Below are positions 1 through 8,667 of a stretch of 64,000 nt of DNA, piece by piece; position 1 is the stretch's first letter; every line of letters begins with the position of its first letter. A program made the position numbers and the translations under genes. The DNA is from Streptomyces neyagawaensis (GTDB taxonomy: Bacteria > Actinomycetota > Actinomycetes > Streptomycetales > Streptomycetaceae). The DNA is taken from assembly GCF_023516595.1 (NCBI RefSeq), contig NZ_JAMGBG010000001.1:534887-598886 (forward strand). Direction: 5' to 3'. The notes beneath the pieces are model-generated. The model saw only the letters and a program-made list of their open reading frames with translations. It had not been told where the DNA came from and made no database searches.

Positions 1-59
1 GCAACCTTTCGAAAGCAACTACCGTTGTGCTGCACGGGAGACCATCGAGAGGGGCCGAC

Positions 60-836
60 GTGACCACGACCGCAGACAGCGCCACCATCACTGCCCAGGA
101 CCGCTCCCAGGGCCGACTCGAGCCGGTGCACGCGATGAACGAAGTTCCGAACCATGACGGGCCCAAGCGGGCCCTGCCCGGCCGACCTCCAGGCATCAGG
201 GCCGACAGCTCCGGACTGACCGACCGGCAGCGCCGGGTGATCGAGGTCATCAGGGACTCCGTGCAGCGGCGCGGGTACCCGCCGTCGATGCGGGAGATCG
301 GTCAGGCGGTCGGCCTGTCGAGCACGTCGTCCGTGGCGCACCAGCTGATGGCCCTGGAACGCAAGGGCTTCCTGCGCCGCGACCCGCACCGCCCTCGTGC
401 CTACGAGGTCCGCGGCTCCGACCAGGCGGCGGCGCAGCCGACCGACACCGCCGGTAAGCCCGCCGCGTCGTATGTGCCGCTCGTCGGCCGGATCGCGGCC
501 GGTGGCCCGATCCTGGCGGAGGAGTCGGTCGAGGACGTGTTCCCGCTCCCGCGCCAGCTGGTCGGTGACGGCGAGCTGTTCGTCCTGAAGGTCGTGGGTG
601 ACTCCATGATCGAGGCCGCGATCTGTGACGGCGACTGGGTGACGGTCCGCCGCCAGCCGGTCGCCGAGAACGGCGACATCGTGGCCGCCATGCTGGACGG
701 CGAGGCCACGGTCAAGCGCTTCAAGCGCGAGGACGGCCATGTGTGGCTGCTGCCGCACAACGCCGCCTACGAGCCCATCCCGGGTGACGACGCGACCATC
801 CTCGGCAAGGTGGTGGCGGTTCTGCGCCGCGTCTGA
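60..836 (+). CDS. lexA: LexA repressor, SOS regulator
   Basis: LexA represses DNA-damage genes and cleaves itself when RecA filaments form. The 258-residue protein has an N-terminal winged-helix DNA-binding domain (about residues 53-118, including [20 protein letters not shown]) and a C-terminal S24 peptidase domain. The self-cleavage bond is Ala147-Gly148 in RIAAGGP. The catalytic Ser182 (VGDSMIEA) and Lys219 (ATVKRFK) are both present. I chose the GTG at 60 because GAGAGGGG lies just upstream and the protein then begins [10 protein letters not shown], as I recall for Streptomyces LexA; an in-frame codon at 27 would add 11 poor residues. No SOS box is visible in the 59 bases upstream, only a short palindrome (6-15), so its own operator may lie outside the window. 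recA in this window does carry a LexA-type box. Confidence 0.97.
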   Translation: MTTTADSATITAQDRSQGRLEPVHAMNEVPNHDGPKRALPGRPPGIRADSSGLTDRQRRVIEVIRDSVQRRGYPPSMREIGQAVGLSSTSSVAHQLMALERKGFLRRDPHRPRAYEVRGSDQAAAQPTDTAGKPAASYVPLVGRIAAGGPILAEESVEDVFPLPRQLVGDGELFVLKVVGDSMIEAAICDGDWVTVRRQPVAENGDIVAAMLDGEATVKRFKREDGHVWLLPHNAAYEPIPGDDATILGKVVAVLRRV

Positions 837-931
837 CCCCTCGCGGCGGACGGCCTCCCGTGCCGGTCCGCGCCCCTGATCCGGGCCCCGGAATCCACTG
901 CGCCGGTTCCGGGGTCCTGGGCTTTCCGTGC

Positions 932-967
932 CCGGTGGCCCGTCCCCTGTCGGGGGCGGGCCACCGG
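932..967. terminator. Bidirectional terminator between lexA and the helicase gene
   Basis: An inverted repeat with arms of about 15 bases (932-947 and 953-967), one mismatch and a short loop lies between two convergent genes. It can form a GC-rich hairpin on both strands. No clear T-tract is present, which is common in Streptomyces. Confidence 0.7.
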
Positions 968-970
968 CTT

Positions 971-3001
971 CTACGCCTCTTCGAGGGCCTTCGTCTCTTC
1001 GAGAGCCTTCGTCTCTTCGATGGCCCTCGCCTCTTCGAAGGCTTTCGCCGCCTGGTCGATCGCCGCGAGCGACTTCCGTACCTGGTTACGGTCCGTGGTG
1101 TACCAGAAGTCGGGCAGTGACGCCTTCAGATAGCTGCCGTACCGAGCTGTGGCCAGCCTCTGGTCGAGGACGGCGACGACGCCCCGGTCGCCCTGCGCCC
1201 GCACGAGGCGGCCGGCGCCCTGGGCCATCAGCAGGGCGGCATGGGTGGCCGCCACCGCCATGAAGCCGTTGCCGCCCGCTTCCTCGACAGCCTTCTGGCG
1301 GGCGCTCATCAGCGGATCGTCGGGACGCGGGAACGGGATCTTGTCCATGACGACCAGCTGGCAGCTGGTGCCCGGCACGTCGACGCCCTGCCAGAGCGAG
1401 AGCGTGCCGAACAGACAGGTCTTCGGATCGGCCGCGAAGCCCTTGATAAGCTCGCCCAGCGTCTCCTCGCCCTGGAGGAGGATCGGGTACTCCGGGATGC
1501 GGACCCGGAGGTCCTCCGCCGCCAGTTGGGCCGCCCGCATCGACGAGAACAGGCCGAGCGTCCTGCCGCCGGCCGCCTGGATCAGCTCCGTGAGCTCGTC
1601 CAGCATGTCCGCCCGGTCACCGTCCCGCGCGGGACGCGACAGATGCTTGGCGACGTAGAGGATGCCCTGCTTCGGGTAGTCGAACGGCGAGCCGACGTCG
1701 ACGCCCTTCCACTGCGGGAAGTCGTCACCCTCGGTGCCCTCGGGCGCCAGTCCCAGGGACGCCCCCACGCCGTTGAAGTCACCGCCCAGCTTCAGTGTGG
1801 CCGAGGTCAGGGTGACGGACCGGTCCGCGAAGAGCTTCTCCCTGAGGAGGCCCGACACGGACATGGGGGCCACGCGCAGGGAGGCACCGAAGCGGTCGTG
1901 CCGCTCGTACCAGACGACGTCCCACTCGGAGCCGTTGCTGATGCGCTCCGCGACCTCGTGCACGTTCTCCACGGCGGCCAGGGCCTGCTTGCGGACGGCG
2001 TCCTCGTCCTGGACGGACTTGTCGCGGGTGGTGCCGATCGCGGTGATCACCGTACGGGCCGCGTCGCGCAGGGCCATCAGGGCGTACGCCAAGTCCTCGG
2101 GGATCTCCTCCAGGCGTCCGGGCAGCGCCAGCTCCATCAGCCGCTCGAAGCCCTCGGCGGCGGTCTGGAGCTGGTCGGCGGCCTTCTCGTTGACGAGCTT
2201 CGCCGCTCGCTTCACCGCGCGGTTGACCTGGCCGGGGGTCAGCTCGCCGGTGGCCACGCCGGTCACCCGCGACACCAGTTCGTGGGCCTCGTCGACGATC
2301 AGCACCTCGTGCGGCGGGAGCACCGGGGCGCCCTCGATGGCATCGATCGCGAGCAGGGCGTGGTTGGTGACGACGACCTCGGCGAGCTTGGCGCGCTCCC
2401 GGGCCATCTCGGCGAAGCACTCGGCGCCGTACGCGCACTTCGAGGCGCCCAGGCACTCGCGCGACGACACGGACACCTGGGACCAGGCGCGGTCGGAGAC
2501 ACCGGGGGTGAGGTCGTCCCGGTCGCCGGTCTCGGTCTCCTGCGACCAGTCCCGCAGCCGCAGCAGGTCCTGGCCCAGTTTGCTGGAGGGGGCGGCCGCC
2601 TCGAACTGGTCGAAGAGGCCGTCCTCCTCGTCCTGGGGCACGCCCTCGTTGAGGCGGTGCAGACACAGGTAGTTCGACCGGCCCTTGAGCATCGCGAACT
2701 CGGGGCGGCGGCGCAGCAGCGGGTGCAGCGCGTCGACCGTTCTCGGCAGGTCCCGCTCCACGAGCTGCCGCTGGAGGGCCAGGGTCGCCGTGGCCACGAC
2801 GACGCGCTCTCCCTGTGCGAGGGCGGGCACCAGGTAGCCCAGCGACTTACCGGTGCCGGTGCCCGCCTGGACCAGCAGATGGGAGCCGTCGTCGATCGCC
2901 TCCGCGACGGCTTCGGCCATGGTCACCTGGCCGGGGCGCTCCATGCCGCCGACAGCGGCGACGGCGGCGTGCAGGAGTTCGTGGAGTGAGGGCTTCGTCA
3001 T
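971..3001 (-). CDS. dinG: ATP-dependent DNA helicase, DinG/XPD-like superfamily 2
   Basis: This 676-residue protein is a probable 5'-3' helicase of the DinG/XPD type. It has a Walker A loop AGTGTGKS at residues 46-53, a DEAH box (VLIVDEAHE), and late helicase motifs ending in GAGRLVR. Four cysteines between motifs I and II (one in NYLCLHR, three in the ECLGASKCAYGAEC stretch) are spaced as expected for the iron-sulphur cluster of this family. The family unwinds D-loops, R-loops or damaged DNA, which fits its place beside lexA, although the two genes converge. The C-terminus ends in a short repeat of the form (I/L)EETKA. The start is the ATG at 3001. The subfamily name is inferred. Confidence 0.9.
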   Translation of the reverse strand: MTKPSLHELLHAAVAAVGGMERPGQVTMAEAVAEAIDDGSHLLVQAGTGTGKSLGYLVPALAQGERVVVATATLALQRQLVERDLPRTVDALHPLLRRRPEFAMLKGRSNYLCLHRLNEGVPQDEEDGLFDQFEAAAPSSKLGQDLLRLRDWSQETETGDRDDLTPGVSDRAWSQVSVSSRECLGASKCAYGAECFAEMARERAKLAEVVVTNHALLAIDAIEGAPVLPPHEVLIVDEAHELVSRVTGVATGELTPGQVNRAVKRAAKLVNEKAADQLQTAAEGFERLMELALPGRLEEIPEDLAYALMALRDAARTVITAIGTTRDKSVQDEDAVRKQALAAVENVHEVAERISNGSEWDVVWYERHDRFGASLRVAPMSVSGLLREKLFADRSVTLTSATLKLGGDFNGVGASLGLAPEGTEGDDFPQWKGVDVGSPFDYPKQGILYVAKHLSRPARDGDRADMLDELTELIQAAGGRTLGLFSSMRAAQLAAEDLRVRIPEYPILLQGEETLGELIKGFAADPKTCLFGTLSLWQGVDVPGTSCQLVVMDKIPFPRPDDPLMSARQKAVEEAGGNGFMAVAATHAALLMAQGAGRLVRAQGDRGVVAVLDQRLATARYGSYLKASLPDFWYTTDRNQVRKSLAAIDQAAKAFEEARAIEETKALEETKALEEA

Positions 3002-3353
3002 AGCGCGACCACCCTACGGCGCCGCACTGACAAACGGGTGACGGCGACGGAGGAGGCGGGAGGAGGGGTGGGGCAGGGGGCGGGCGGAGCGGCGCCGAGG
3101 GCGGGACGGGGGTCCGGGCGGAGGTCGGGACGGGGGTCCGGGCGGAGGTCGGGATGAGGGGTGGCGCGGAGCGCGGGACAGAGGTCGGGTTGGAGGGCGG
3201 GGCGCGGGATCAAGAGGGGTTCTCTTCGGTGGGGAGGGGGAGGGAAGCGGGCGCTGCTCGACGTGCTCGGCATTTCGTCCGGCCCGATCGGGAACCGGAT
3301 CGGGCCGGGCGGTGTACCAGGAATGACGGCGTCACAGCAGGTGCACATCGGAT
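3002..3353. other. Intergenic G-rich region with a 24-bp tandem repeat
   Basis: No convincing gene is seen in this 352-base gap. Two identical 24-bp units lie at 3103-3126 and 3127-3150, with degenerate copies on both sides. The plus strand holds many G runs of three to five and could form G-quadruplexes. The short reading frames across it encode only Pro/Arg/Asp repeats. Confidence 0.6.
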
Positions 3354-4103
3354 CTACATCAGATCGCGCAGCAGCCGGTCCCGGATCATGAGGGCGGCCC
3401 GCTTGTCGGGCAGGTCGACCTCCGCGGAGAACCGGAAACCGGCGGTGAGGAAAGCGGAGACGGAGGGGAAGTTGCGAAGGTCGGGTTCCGCGACGACGCG
3501 GGCGCAGGAAGGGCGGTTGTCGAGGACGAGATCGGCGACGGCGCGGAGCAGGGCGGAGCCGAGACCTCTCCCCCGGTCGGCCACCGGCCCGATGAGGAGG
3601 TGGACGCCTGTGTCGTGGGGCCGGGCGGGGTAGTGGCGGGCGACGGGGTCGAGGTCCGCCCGGTAGATCTCCCAGTAGCTCATGGGGGTGCCGTCCAGCA
3701 GACCGAGACAGGGCACGCTGCGGCCGTCACCGTCGAGCTGGGCCCGGAGGTGGTTCGCGGTCACCTCCTCGGGTCCGGCGAGCTTCCAGGACGAGGCTAC
3801 GGCGGAGTCGTTCATCCAGCGGGTGATCAGCGGGAGGTCCCGTTCGAGGCGGACGGGGAGGAGGCGCAGCGTGCCGACGGGGGTGACCGTCGGTCTCCAG
3901 TCGGCGAGGTGATCCAGCAGTTCCCCTTTGCCCGAGAGTGCCGCCCCGCCCGGGTCGGTGCCCCCACCGTCCGGGTCGGCGTCCTCCGCGAGGAACGCGG
4001 CCCAGTCGTCGGGCAGGCGCAGTTCGAGTGTGTCCTCGTTGCTGGGGGCCCGGGTGGTGCCCGTGTCGGTGCCGGATGTGGTGCTCGCGTCGGTGGGAGG
4101 CAC
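3354..4103 (-). CDS. GNAT N-acyltransferase of a siderophore locus (IucB-like domain)
   Basis: This 249-residue protein has a C-terminal acetyltransferase domain (about residues 80-245) resembling the IucB/MbtK type that acylates amine or hydroxylamine groups in siderophore assembly. Visible signs are RLERDLPLITRWMND near the domain start, the substrate-loop motif MSYWEIY, and the CoA-binding GRGLGSALLRAV. The first 80 residues are a Thr/Ser/Asp-rich extension without a clear domain. The GTG at 4103 has GAGGAG at good spacing. It lies 70 bases downstream of the IucA/IucC gene on the same strand, so it probably acts in the same pathway, perhaps acylating a diamine. The substrate cannot be read from the sequence. 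Confidence 0.85.
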   Translation of the reverse strand: MPPTDASTTSGTDTGTTRAPSNEDTLELRLPDDWAAFLAEDADPDGGGTDPGGAALSGKGELLDHLADWRPTVTPVGTLRLLPVRLERDLPLITRWMNDSAVASSWKLAGPEEVTANHLRAQLDGDGRSVPCLGLLDGTPMSYWEIYRADLDPVARHYPARPHDTGVHLLIGPVADRGRGLGSALLRAVADLVLDNRPSCARVVAEPDLRNFPSVSAFLTAGFRFSAEVDLPDKRAALMIRDRLLRDLM

Positions 4104-4173
4104 GCGACGCTCCTCTCAGGGGATGGGGTGGGTCATGTTCCTCGGGGCGTGAAGGGAGTCGACAGTGATCGGA

Positions 4174-6777
4174 TCAGCTGTGGAGGGGGTTGGCGATGGT
4201 GACGTAGACGGACTGGGTGTCGACCGGGCCGACGAGTTCGTCGAGGCCGTTCAGCCGGGTCAGCAGGTTGGCCTTGCAGCGCAGGACGGGTGAGTCGAGC
4301 AGCAGGGCCGGCAGGGGGGTGGCCAGCCGGGCGGGGCCGGTGGCGACATCGGTGAGGAAGCGGCGGAAGGCGGCGAGCAGCAGTCGCTCGTCGGCGAGGC
4401 CCTGCGAGCCGAACGCACCGATGAGACCGAGCACGTTGTTGATGCCGAGGTAGTAGGCGAACCGTTCGTCGGTGACCTCGTCGGAGACGAAGGTGTCGCT
4501 GTGCTCGCCGATGCCGGGGAGTCGGGCGTCGAGGTCCGCGCGGCGGGACTCGCGGAAGTAGTAGCCCTGGTTGTCGCGGTACCGCCCGCCCCTGGGCCAG
4601 CCGTCCGGGTCCAGCAGGAGGACGGTGTTCTGCTGGTGGGCTTCGAGGGCGATCCCGGCCTCGCTGTCCAGCCACAGCACGGGCCGCACAACCTGTTCCA
4701 GGTAGCGCAGGAACCACTCGGCGGCAACGGCACCTCGGGGACGGCCGGTGCGCCCGGCGAGCCGGGTGACGACCTCGGCGAGCCGGGACCGCATGGCGGG
4801 CCCCTCCGGAGGACGGTCGGCATGGCCGGACGCCTGCGAGGCCGCGTGGCGATGCGGCGCCCGGTCGGGGACGGAGACCCGCTGCCCGGGGATGCGGGTT
4901 GCCTGGTGCGCGCCATCCGGGTGGGGGCCTTCCGCGAACGGCCCGTCCGATGGTGGCCCGGCCGCGAGTGGCTCGTCCGCGTACGGCCGGTGCGCATGCT
5001 GCCTGCTTGCGTGCGGCCCGTCCGCGGGTGGCCCGCCCACTGGCGCTCGGTCCCTGTACGGCCTCGGTGATACGAGCCCCGCCACACAGCACGCGTCGTC
5101 CGCCGGGCCGAACGGGTTGTGCCGGATCACCACGTCCAGGCCGGACACGGGGTCGCCGCCTGGCGCGGTGACCGCCAGCCAGGCCGGGTCGCGGACGATG
5201 TCGAACCCCGGGTGGACGGCTTGCCACTGCTTGGCGAGACCGGTACGCAGCAGGCGGTGGACCTCGACGCCCCGGTGGAGTTCCTTGCGGAGGTTCTCCC
5301 GACGGGAGTTGGTGATCCGCAAGCCCAGCGACAGCTTCAGCATCGCGGGGGCGGCGGTGCCGTGCACGGTACGGACGGAGGAGGTGGGGTGCCACGGCGA
5401 GCCGTGGGGGCCGAGGTCGAGCAGCAGTCCGGCGTCGAGGAGGGCGGCGACGGTCGGGTGGTGCCGGACCTCGCGCCATTGCCAGGGGTGGACGGGCAGG
5501 GCGGCGTAGCCGTCGGGCAGCGGTAGGCCGGGGCCGGCCAGCCGTGCGCTCAGCTGCTCGGCCGGGACGACCCGGCCGCGCTCCGTCCACGCCGAGTCGG
5601 TCGACAGAACGGAGGGTGCGACAGCCAGCCAGTGCAAGGGGAAGGAGCCACGCGACTCGGGTGAGTAGAGCCGCGCCTCCGCCTCGGACAGCCCTTCCCG
5701 ACTCTTCGGGGTGGGGTGCAGCGGATGACCGAGGACGAGGGCCTGCTCAGCGGCGAGGAACAGATCCGGCCCGTCATCCGGCCGGACCCGACGTTCGGCG
5801 ATGAACCCGGCGACGCGCCGAGCGGAGTCGGCGACCCGGCCGACGAGGTCGAGCGAGTCGAGTGGGGCGGGCTGGCCGAGGAGGACCGACTGGTCGGGCG
5901 GGGCCGACTGGTTGTGCGGGGCCGACTGGCTGTGTGGGGCCGCTTCGTCGTGCGGGACAGGCTGGCTGCGCGGAGCCGCTCCGTCGTGCGGGACAGGCTG
6001 GCTGCGCGGAGCCGCTTGGTCGTGCGGAACAGGCTGGCTGCGCGGAGCCGCTTGGTCGTGCGGAACAGGCTGGCTGCGCGGAGCCGCTCCGTCGTGCGGA
6101 ACAGGCTGGCTGTGCGGGGTCAGTGGGCTGAGTGGGACCGGTTGCCCAGGTTGGGCCCCTTGGCCGTGCGGTGTCGGCTGGTCATGCGGTGCCGCCTGCC
6201 CACGCCGGGCGGGCTGGTCGGCAGCCGACGGCACCTGGGGGCATGTCGCGGCGAGCCGCACTACGGCCACAGGCGAGTCGTCGTCCACCGCCGCGTCACC
6301 CGCACCCGGCACGGCCACTCCCGCCCCCGCCCCTGCCGCCGCCTCTCTGGACAGCAGCGCGGCCACCGTCACCGCGTCGGCGGCCGGTGCCGTCTCGGGG
6401 GCGTCGGCGAGGCGGGGGAAGCCGAAGCGGTGCCAGCCGGTCGGGGACCAGTAGTGGATGGGGACGAGGAGGGCCGTTCCGGTGGCGGGGAGGGGGATGC
6501 GGAGGGTGGCGTCGTCGGGGCGGGTGAGGTCGTGCTCGCGTACCCAGCAACGCAGCAGGTTCTCGACGGCCGCGGCCTGGGCCGCGATGTGCGGGTCGGG
6601 ATGGTCCAGGAGCTCGGGGGTGGGGAGGGGCGGGTGCCCGGTGGCCCGGTGTCGGGAGGGCGCGTCTGTCGGCACGGCCTCGGGTTCGGGCTCGGCCGGG
6701 GTAACGGGCGCCCGCGGGGAGGGGGCGTCAACCTCGGACGCATCGGTGCGGCCTTCGGAGGCGGGGGTCGCGGTCAA
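4174..6777 (-). CDS. IucA/IucC-family NRPS-independent siderophore synthetase with repeat insertions
   Basis: NIS synthetases adenylate a carboxylate such as citrate and condense it with an amine. Core motifs are present: GHPLHPTPKSREG, PVHPWQWRE, SSVRTVHG with LKLSLGLRIT, EAHQQNTVLLLD and YYFRESR, followed by a FhuF-like C-terminus. With the TTG at 6777 (AGGA six bases upstream) the protein has 867 residues, against roughly 580-620 for the family. The excess lies in two low-complexity insertions: a Pro/His/Gln repeat at about residues 190-305 (near-perfect 12-residue units) and an Ala/Gly/Pro/His-rich stretch at about residues 568-662. The frame is open upstream to 7098, but that extension is Pro/Arg repeats in what looks like spacer DNA. 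An aminotransferase gene precedes it and an acyltransferase gene follows. The exact start is uncertain. Confidence 0.9.
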   Translation of the reverse strand: MTATPASEGRTDASEVDAPSPRAPVTPAEPEPEAVPTDAPSRHRATGHPPLPTPELLDHPDPHIAAQAAAVENLLRCWVREHDLTRPDDATLRIPLPATGTALLVPIHYWSPTGWHRFGFPRLADAPETAPAADAVTVAALLSREAAAGAGAGVAVPGAGDAAVDDDSPVAVVRLAATCPQVPSAADQPARRGQAAPHDQPTPHGQGAQPGQPVPLSPLTPHSQPVPHDGAAPRSQPVPHDQAAPRSQPVPHDQAAPRSQPVPHDGAAPRSQPVPHDEAAPHSQSAPHNQSAPPDQSVLLGQPAPLDSLDLVGRVADSARRVAGFIAERRVRPDDGPDLFLAAEQALVLGHPLHPTPKSREGLSEAEARLYSPESRGSFPLHWLAVAPSVLSTDSAWTERGRVVPAEQLSARLAGPGLPLPDGYAALPVHPWQWREVRHHPTVAALLDAGLLLDLGPHGSPWHPTSSVRTVHGTAAPAMLKLSLGLRITNSRRENLRKELHRGVEVHRLLRTGLAKQWQAVHPGFDIVRDPAWLAVTAPGGDPVSGLDVVIRHNPFGPADDACCVAGLVSPRPYRDRAPVGGPPADGPHASRQHAHRPYADEPLAAGPPSDGPFAEGPHPDGAHQATRIPGQRVSVPDRAPHRHAASQASGHADRPPEGPAMRSRLAEVVTRLAGRTGRPRGAVAAEWFLRYLEQVVRPVLWLDSEAGIALEAHQQNTVLLLDPDGWPRGGRYRDNQGYYFRESRRADLDARLPGIGEHSDTFVSDEVTDERFAYYLGINNVLGLIGAFGSQGLADERLLLAAFRRFLTDVATGPARLATPLPALLLDSPVLRCKANLLTRLNGLDELVGPVDTQSVYVTIANPLHS
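4790..5075 (-). repeat. Second low-complexity insertion in the NIS synthetase gene
   Basis: This in-frame stretch encodes loosely repeated short units (GPPADGP, GPPSDGPFAEGP, GPHPDG) between two conserved parts of the synthetase. It is more diverged than the 36-bp array at 5959, so it may be older. Confidence 0.65.
5879..6120 (-). repeat. In-frame 36-bp minisatellite inside the NIS synthetase gene
   Basis: Four near-identical 36-bp units start at 5959, 5995, 6031 and 6067, with a partial fifth at 6103. Shorter degenerate 18-bp-like units flank them to 5879. Each unit encodes 12 residues of the type QPVPHDQAAPRS. The unit length is a multiple of three, so copy-number change keeps the enzyme in frame. 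There are no unique spacers, so this is not a CRISPR array. Confidence 0.9.
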
Positions 6778-7176
6778 GGTGATTCCTGGATGTGGTGGTC
6801 CTGGCGGGGGTGGTCGTGCGGTGGTCCGCGCGGGTGGTCGTGCGGTGATCCGCGCGAGGCGGTTGCGGTGGTGCGCGCGGGATGGTCGCGCGCTCGTGCG
6901 GCGGGAGTCAGGTGCGGGTCGGCGCGGGGAGAGCACATGGCGGGGGACGAGGCCGGGGTGGGGACAAGGCCGGTGCTGGACGTCCTCGGGGTCTGGGCGG
7001 ACCGGCTGCCGAGAGGGCTGGTGGGGTGGCGTGGGGGTGACCCCACCGGCCGGTTGGCCGAGCCGCCGACGCCGACCGGTCGGCCGGGCTGCCCCCACCG
7101 GCCGGTTGGCCGATCCCCCCGCCGCCCGGTTGCCCGAGCCGCCCGCACCGGCCGCTTGACCATGCCGCCCGCACGC
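6778..7176. repeat. Repeat-rich spacer between aminotransferase and NIS synthetase genes
   Basis: This 399-base gap holds a 24-bp tandem pair (6809-6832 and 6833-6856, one mismatch). It also holds several degenerate copies of a unit beginning CCACCGGCCGGTTG, near 7043, 7097 and 7150. I see no gene. The open frame that continues from the synthetase encodes only Pro/Arg-rich repeats here. Confidence 0.6.
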
Positions 7177-8667
7177 TCAGCCGCCGGGCGCGCGCCCCGG
7201 GTTCACGGCCGCCTCGTGACGTACGGCTCCCGGTCCTCGCGCCGCGGCGGCGGCCACGGAGGCGATCGCGTCGGTGAGGCGGTCGAGTACGGCGTCGGCC
7301 TGTTCGTCGGTGAGCGTCAGCGGAGGGAGGAGGCGTACTACGCCCGCGTGGCGGCCGCCCAGTTCGACGATCAGACCGCGGCTGAGGCACTCGCGCTGGA
7401 CGGCGGTGGCGACGGACGGGGCGGGAGGGTGCGGGCCGGTGGCGCCGGTGGGCAGGGTCGCCTCGGGGTTGACCATCTCGATGCCGATCATCAGCCCCCG
7501 CCCCCGTACGTCGCCGACGCAGGCGAACTCCTCGGTGAGGAGGCGGAGGTGGGCGAGCATCCGGGCGCCCAGGGTCGCGGCGCGCTCGGCGAGGCCGTTC
7601 TGCCGGACGTAGGCGAGGGTGGCGGTTCCGGCGGCCATGGCGAGCTGGTTGCCGCGGAACGTGCCCGCGTGGGCGCCGGGCTGCCACACGTCGAGGTCGT
7701 CGCGGTAGACCACGACGGCCAGGGGAAGGCTGCCCCCGATGGCCTTGGAGAGGACCATGACGTCGGGAACGACCCCGCTGTGTTCGACCGCCCAGAAGCG
7801 CCCCGTGCGCCCCACGCCCGTCTGCACCTCGTCGGCGATCAGCGGGATGGACCGCGCGGCCGTGATCTCGCGCATCCGGCGCAGCCAGCCGTCCGGCGCC
7901 GGGATGACACCGCCCTCGCCCTGGACGGGTTCGAGGATCATTCCGGCGGGCGACGGGACACCGGACTTGGCGTCGTCGAGGACGGACTCCGTCCAGCGGG
8001 CGGCGAGTTCGGCCCCGCGTTCGCCGCCGATACCGAACGGGCAGCGGTAGTCCTGCGGATACGGCAGGCGGGCGACCCTCACATCGCCGGCGCCCCCGGA
8101 CGCTTCGAGCGCCCCGGCGGTCATGCCGTGGTAGGCGCCGGTGAAGGCGAGCATCCCGGTGCGGCCGGTCGCCGCCCGTACCAGCTTGAAGGCGGCCTCC
8201 ACCGCGTCCGTGCCGGCAGGCCCGCAGAACTGCACCCGGGCGCGGTCCGCGAGGCCGGGAGGGAGGGTGCGGAACAGTTCGGTGGTGAAGGCGTCCTTGA
8301 CGGGAGTGGCCAGATCAAGGACGTGCAGCGGGGCGCCCGAGTCGAGGACCTTCCGGATCGCTTCGAGGACGACCGGGTGGTTGTGCCCGAGAGCGAGAGT
8401 GCCGGCGCCGGACAGACAGTCGAGATAGCGGCGGCCGTCCGCGCCCTCGATGGTCAGCCCTCGTGCCCGCACCGGCACGATCGGCAGAGCACGCGCATAG
8501 GTGCGCGCCGCAGACTCGCGCGCCGCCTGCCGCCGCAGGATCCCCTCGTGCGCCGAGCGCGCCCCCTCATACTCCCGCCGCACGGGCGCCCGTTCGTCCT
8601 CGTGTCCCGCGCGCGCCCCTTCGGACCCGCTCCCCACAGGTGCCACCGCAGACTCGGTCACCGCCAC
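7177..8667 (-). CDS. PLP-dependent class III aminotransferase, diaminobutyrate-2-oxoglutarate type
   Basis: This 496-residue fold-type I, class III aminotransferase resembles L-2,4-diaminobutyrate:2-oxoglutarate aminotransferases, which make diaminobutyrate from aspartate semialdehyde. Visible motifs are the GPAGTDAVEAA cofactor phosphate region, IADEVQTGVGRTG with the PLP-contacting Asp, and the Schiff-base lysine in LSKAIGGSLP. The GTG at 8667 is preceded by GGAGGA. It is the first gene of a three-gene minus-strand set with the NIS synthetase and acyltransferase, which suggests it supplies a diamine precursor. In schizokinen- or rhizobactin-like pathways a diaminobutyrate decarboxylase and an N-hydroxylase are also needed; neither is encoded here. 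The C-terminal 25 residues are Ala/Gly-rich and variable. Confidence 0.88.
   Translation of the reverse strand: MAVTESAVAPVGSGSEGARAGHEDERAPVRREYEGARSAHEGILRRQAARESAARTYARALPIVPVRARGLTIEGADGRRYLDCLSGAGTLALGHNHPVVLEAIRKVLDSGAPLHVLDLATPVKDAFTTELFRTLPPGLADRARVQFCGPAGTDAVEAAFKLVRAATGRTGMLAFTGAYHGMTAGALEASGGAGDVRVARLPYPQDYRCPFGIGGERGAELAARWTESVLDDAKSGVPSPAGMILEPVQGEGGVIPAPDGWLRRMREITAARSIPLIADEVQTGVGRTGRFWAVEHSGVVPDVMVLSKAIGGSLPLAVVVYRDDLDVWQPGAHAGTFRGNQLAMAAGTATLAYVRQNGLAERAATLGARMLAHLRLLTEEFACVGDVRGRGLMIGIEMVNPEATLPTGATGPHPPAPSVATAVQRECLSRGLIVELGGRHAGVVRLLPPLTLTDEQADAVLDRLTDAIASVAAAAARGPGAVRHEAAVNPGRAPGG

Noticed and set aside
1..59. SOS box upstream of lexA
   Set aside because: Only a CTTTCGAAAG palindrome is visible; it does not match CGAAC-N4-GTTCG. 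The promoter is mostly outside the window.
5959..6120. CRISPR array at the 36-bp repeats
   Set aside because: The units abut with no unique spacers, stay in one coding frame, and lie within a gene; no cas genes are present.
6778..7098. N-terminal extension of the siderophore synthetase to the ATG-equivalent at 7098
   Set aside because: The 107 extra residues are Pro/Arg/Thr repeats from spacer DNA, and a TTG with a ribosome site at 6777 gives a compact start.
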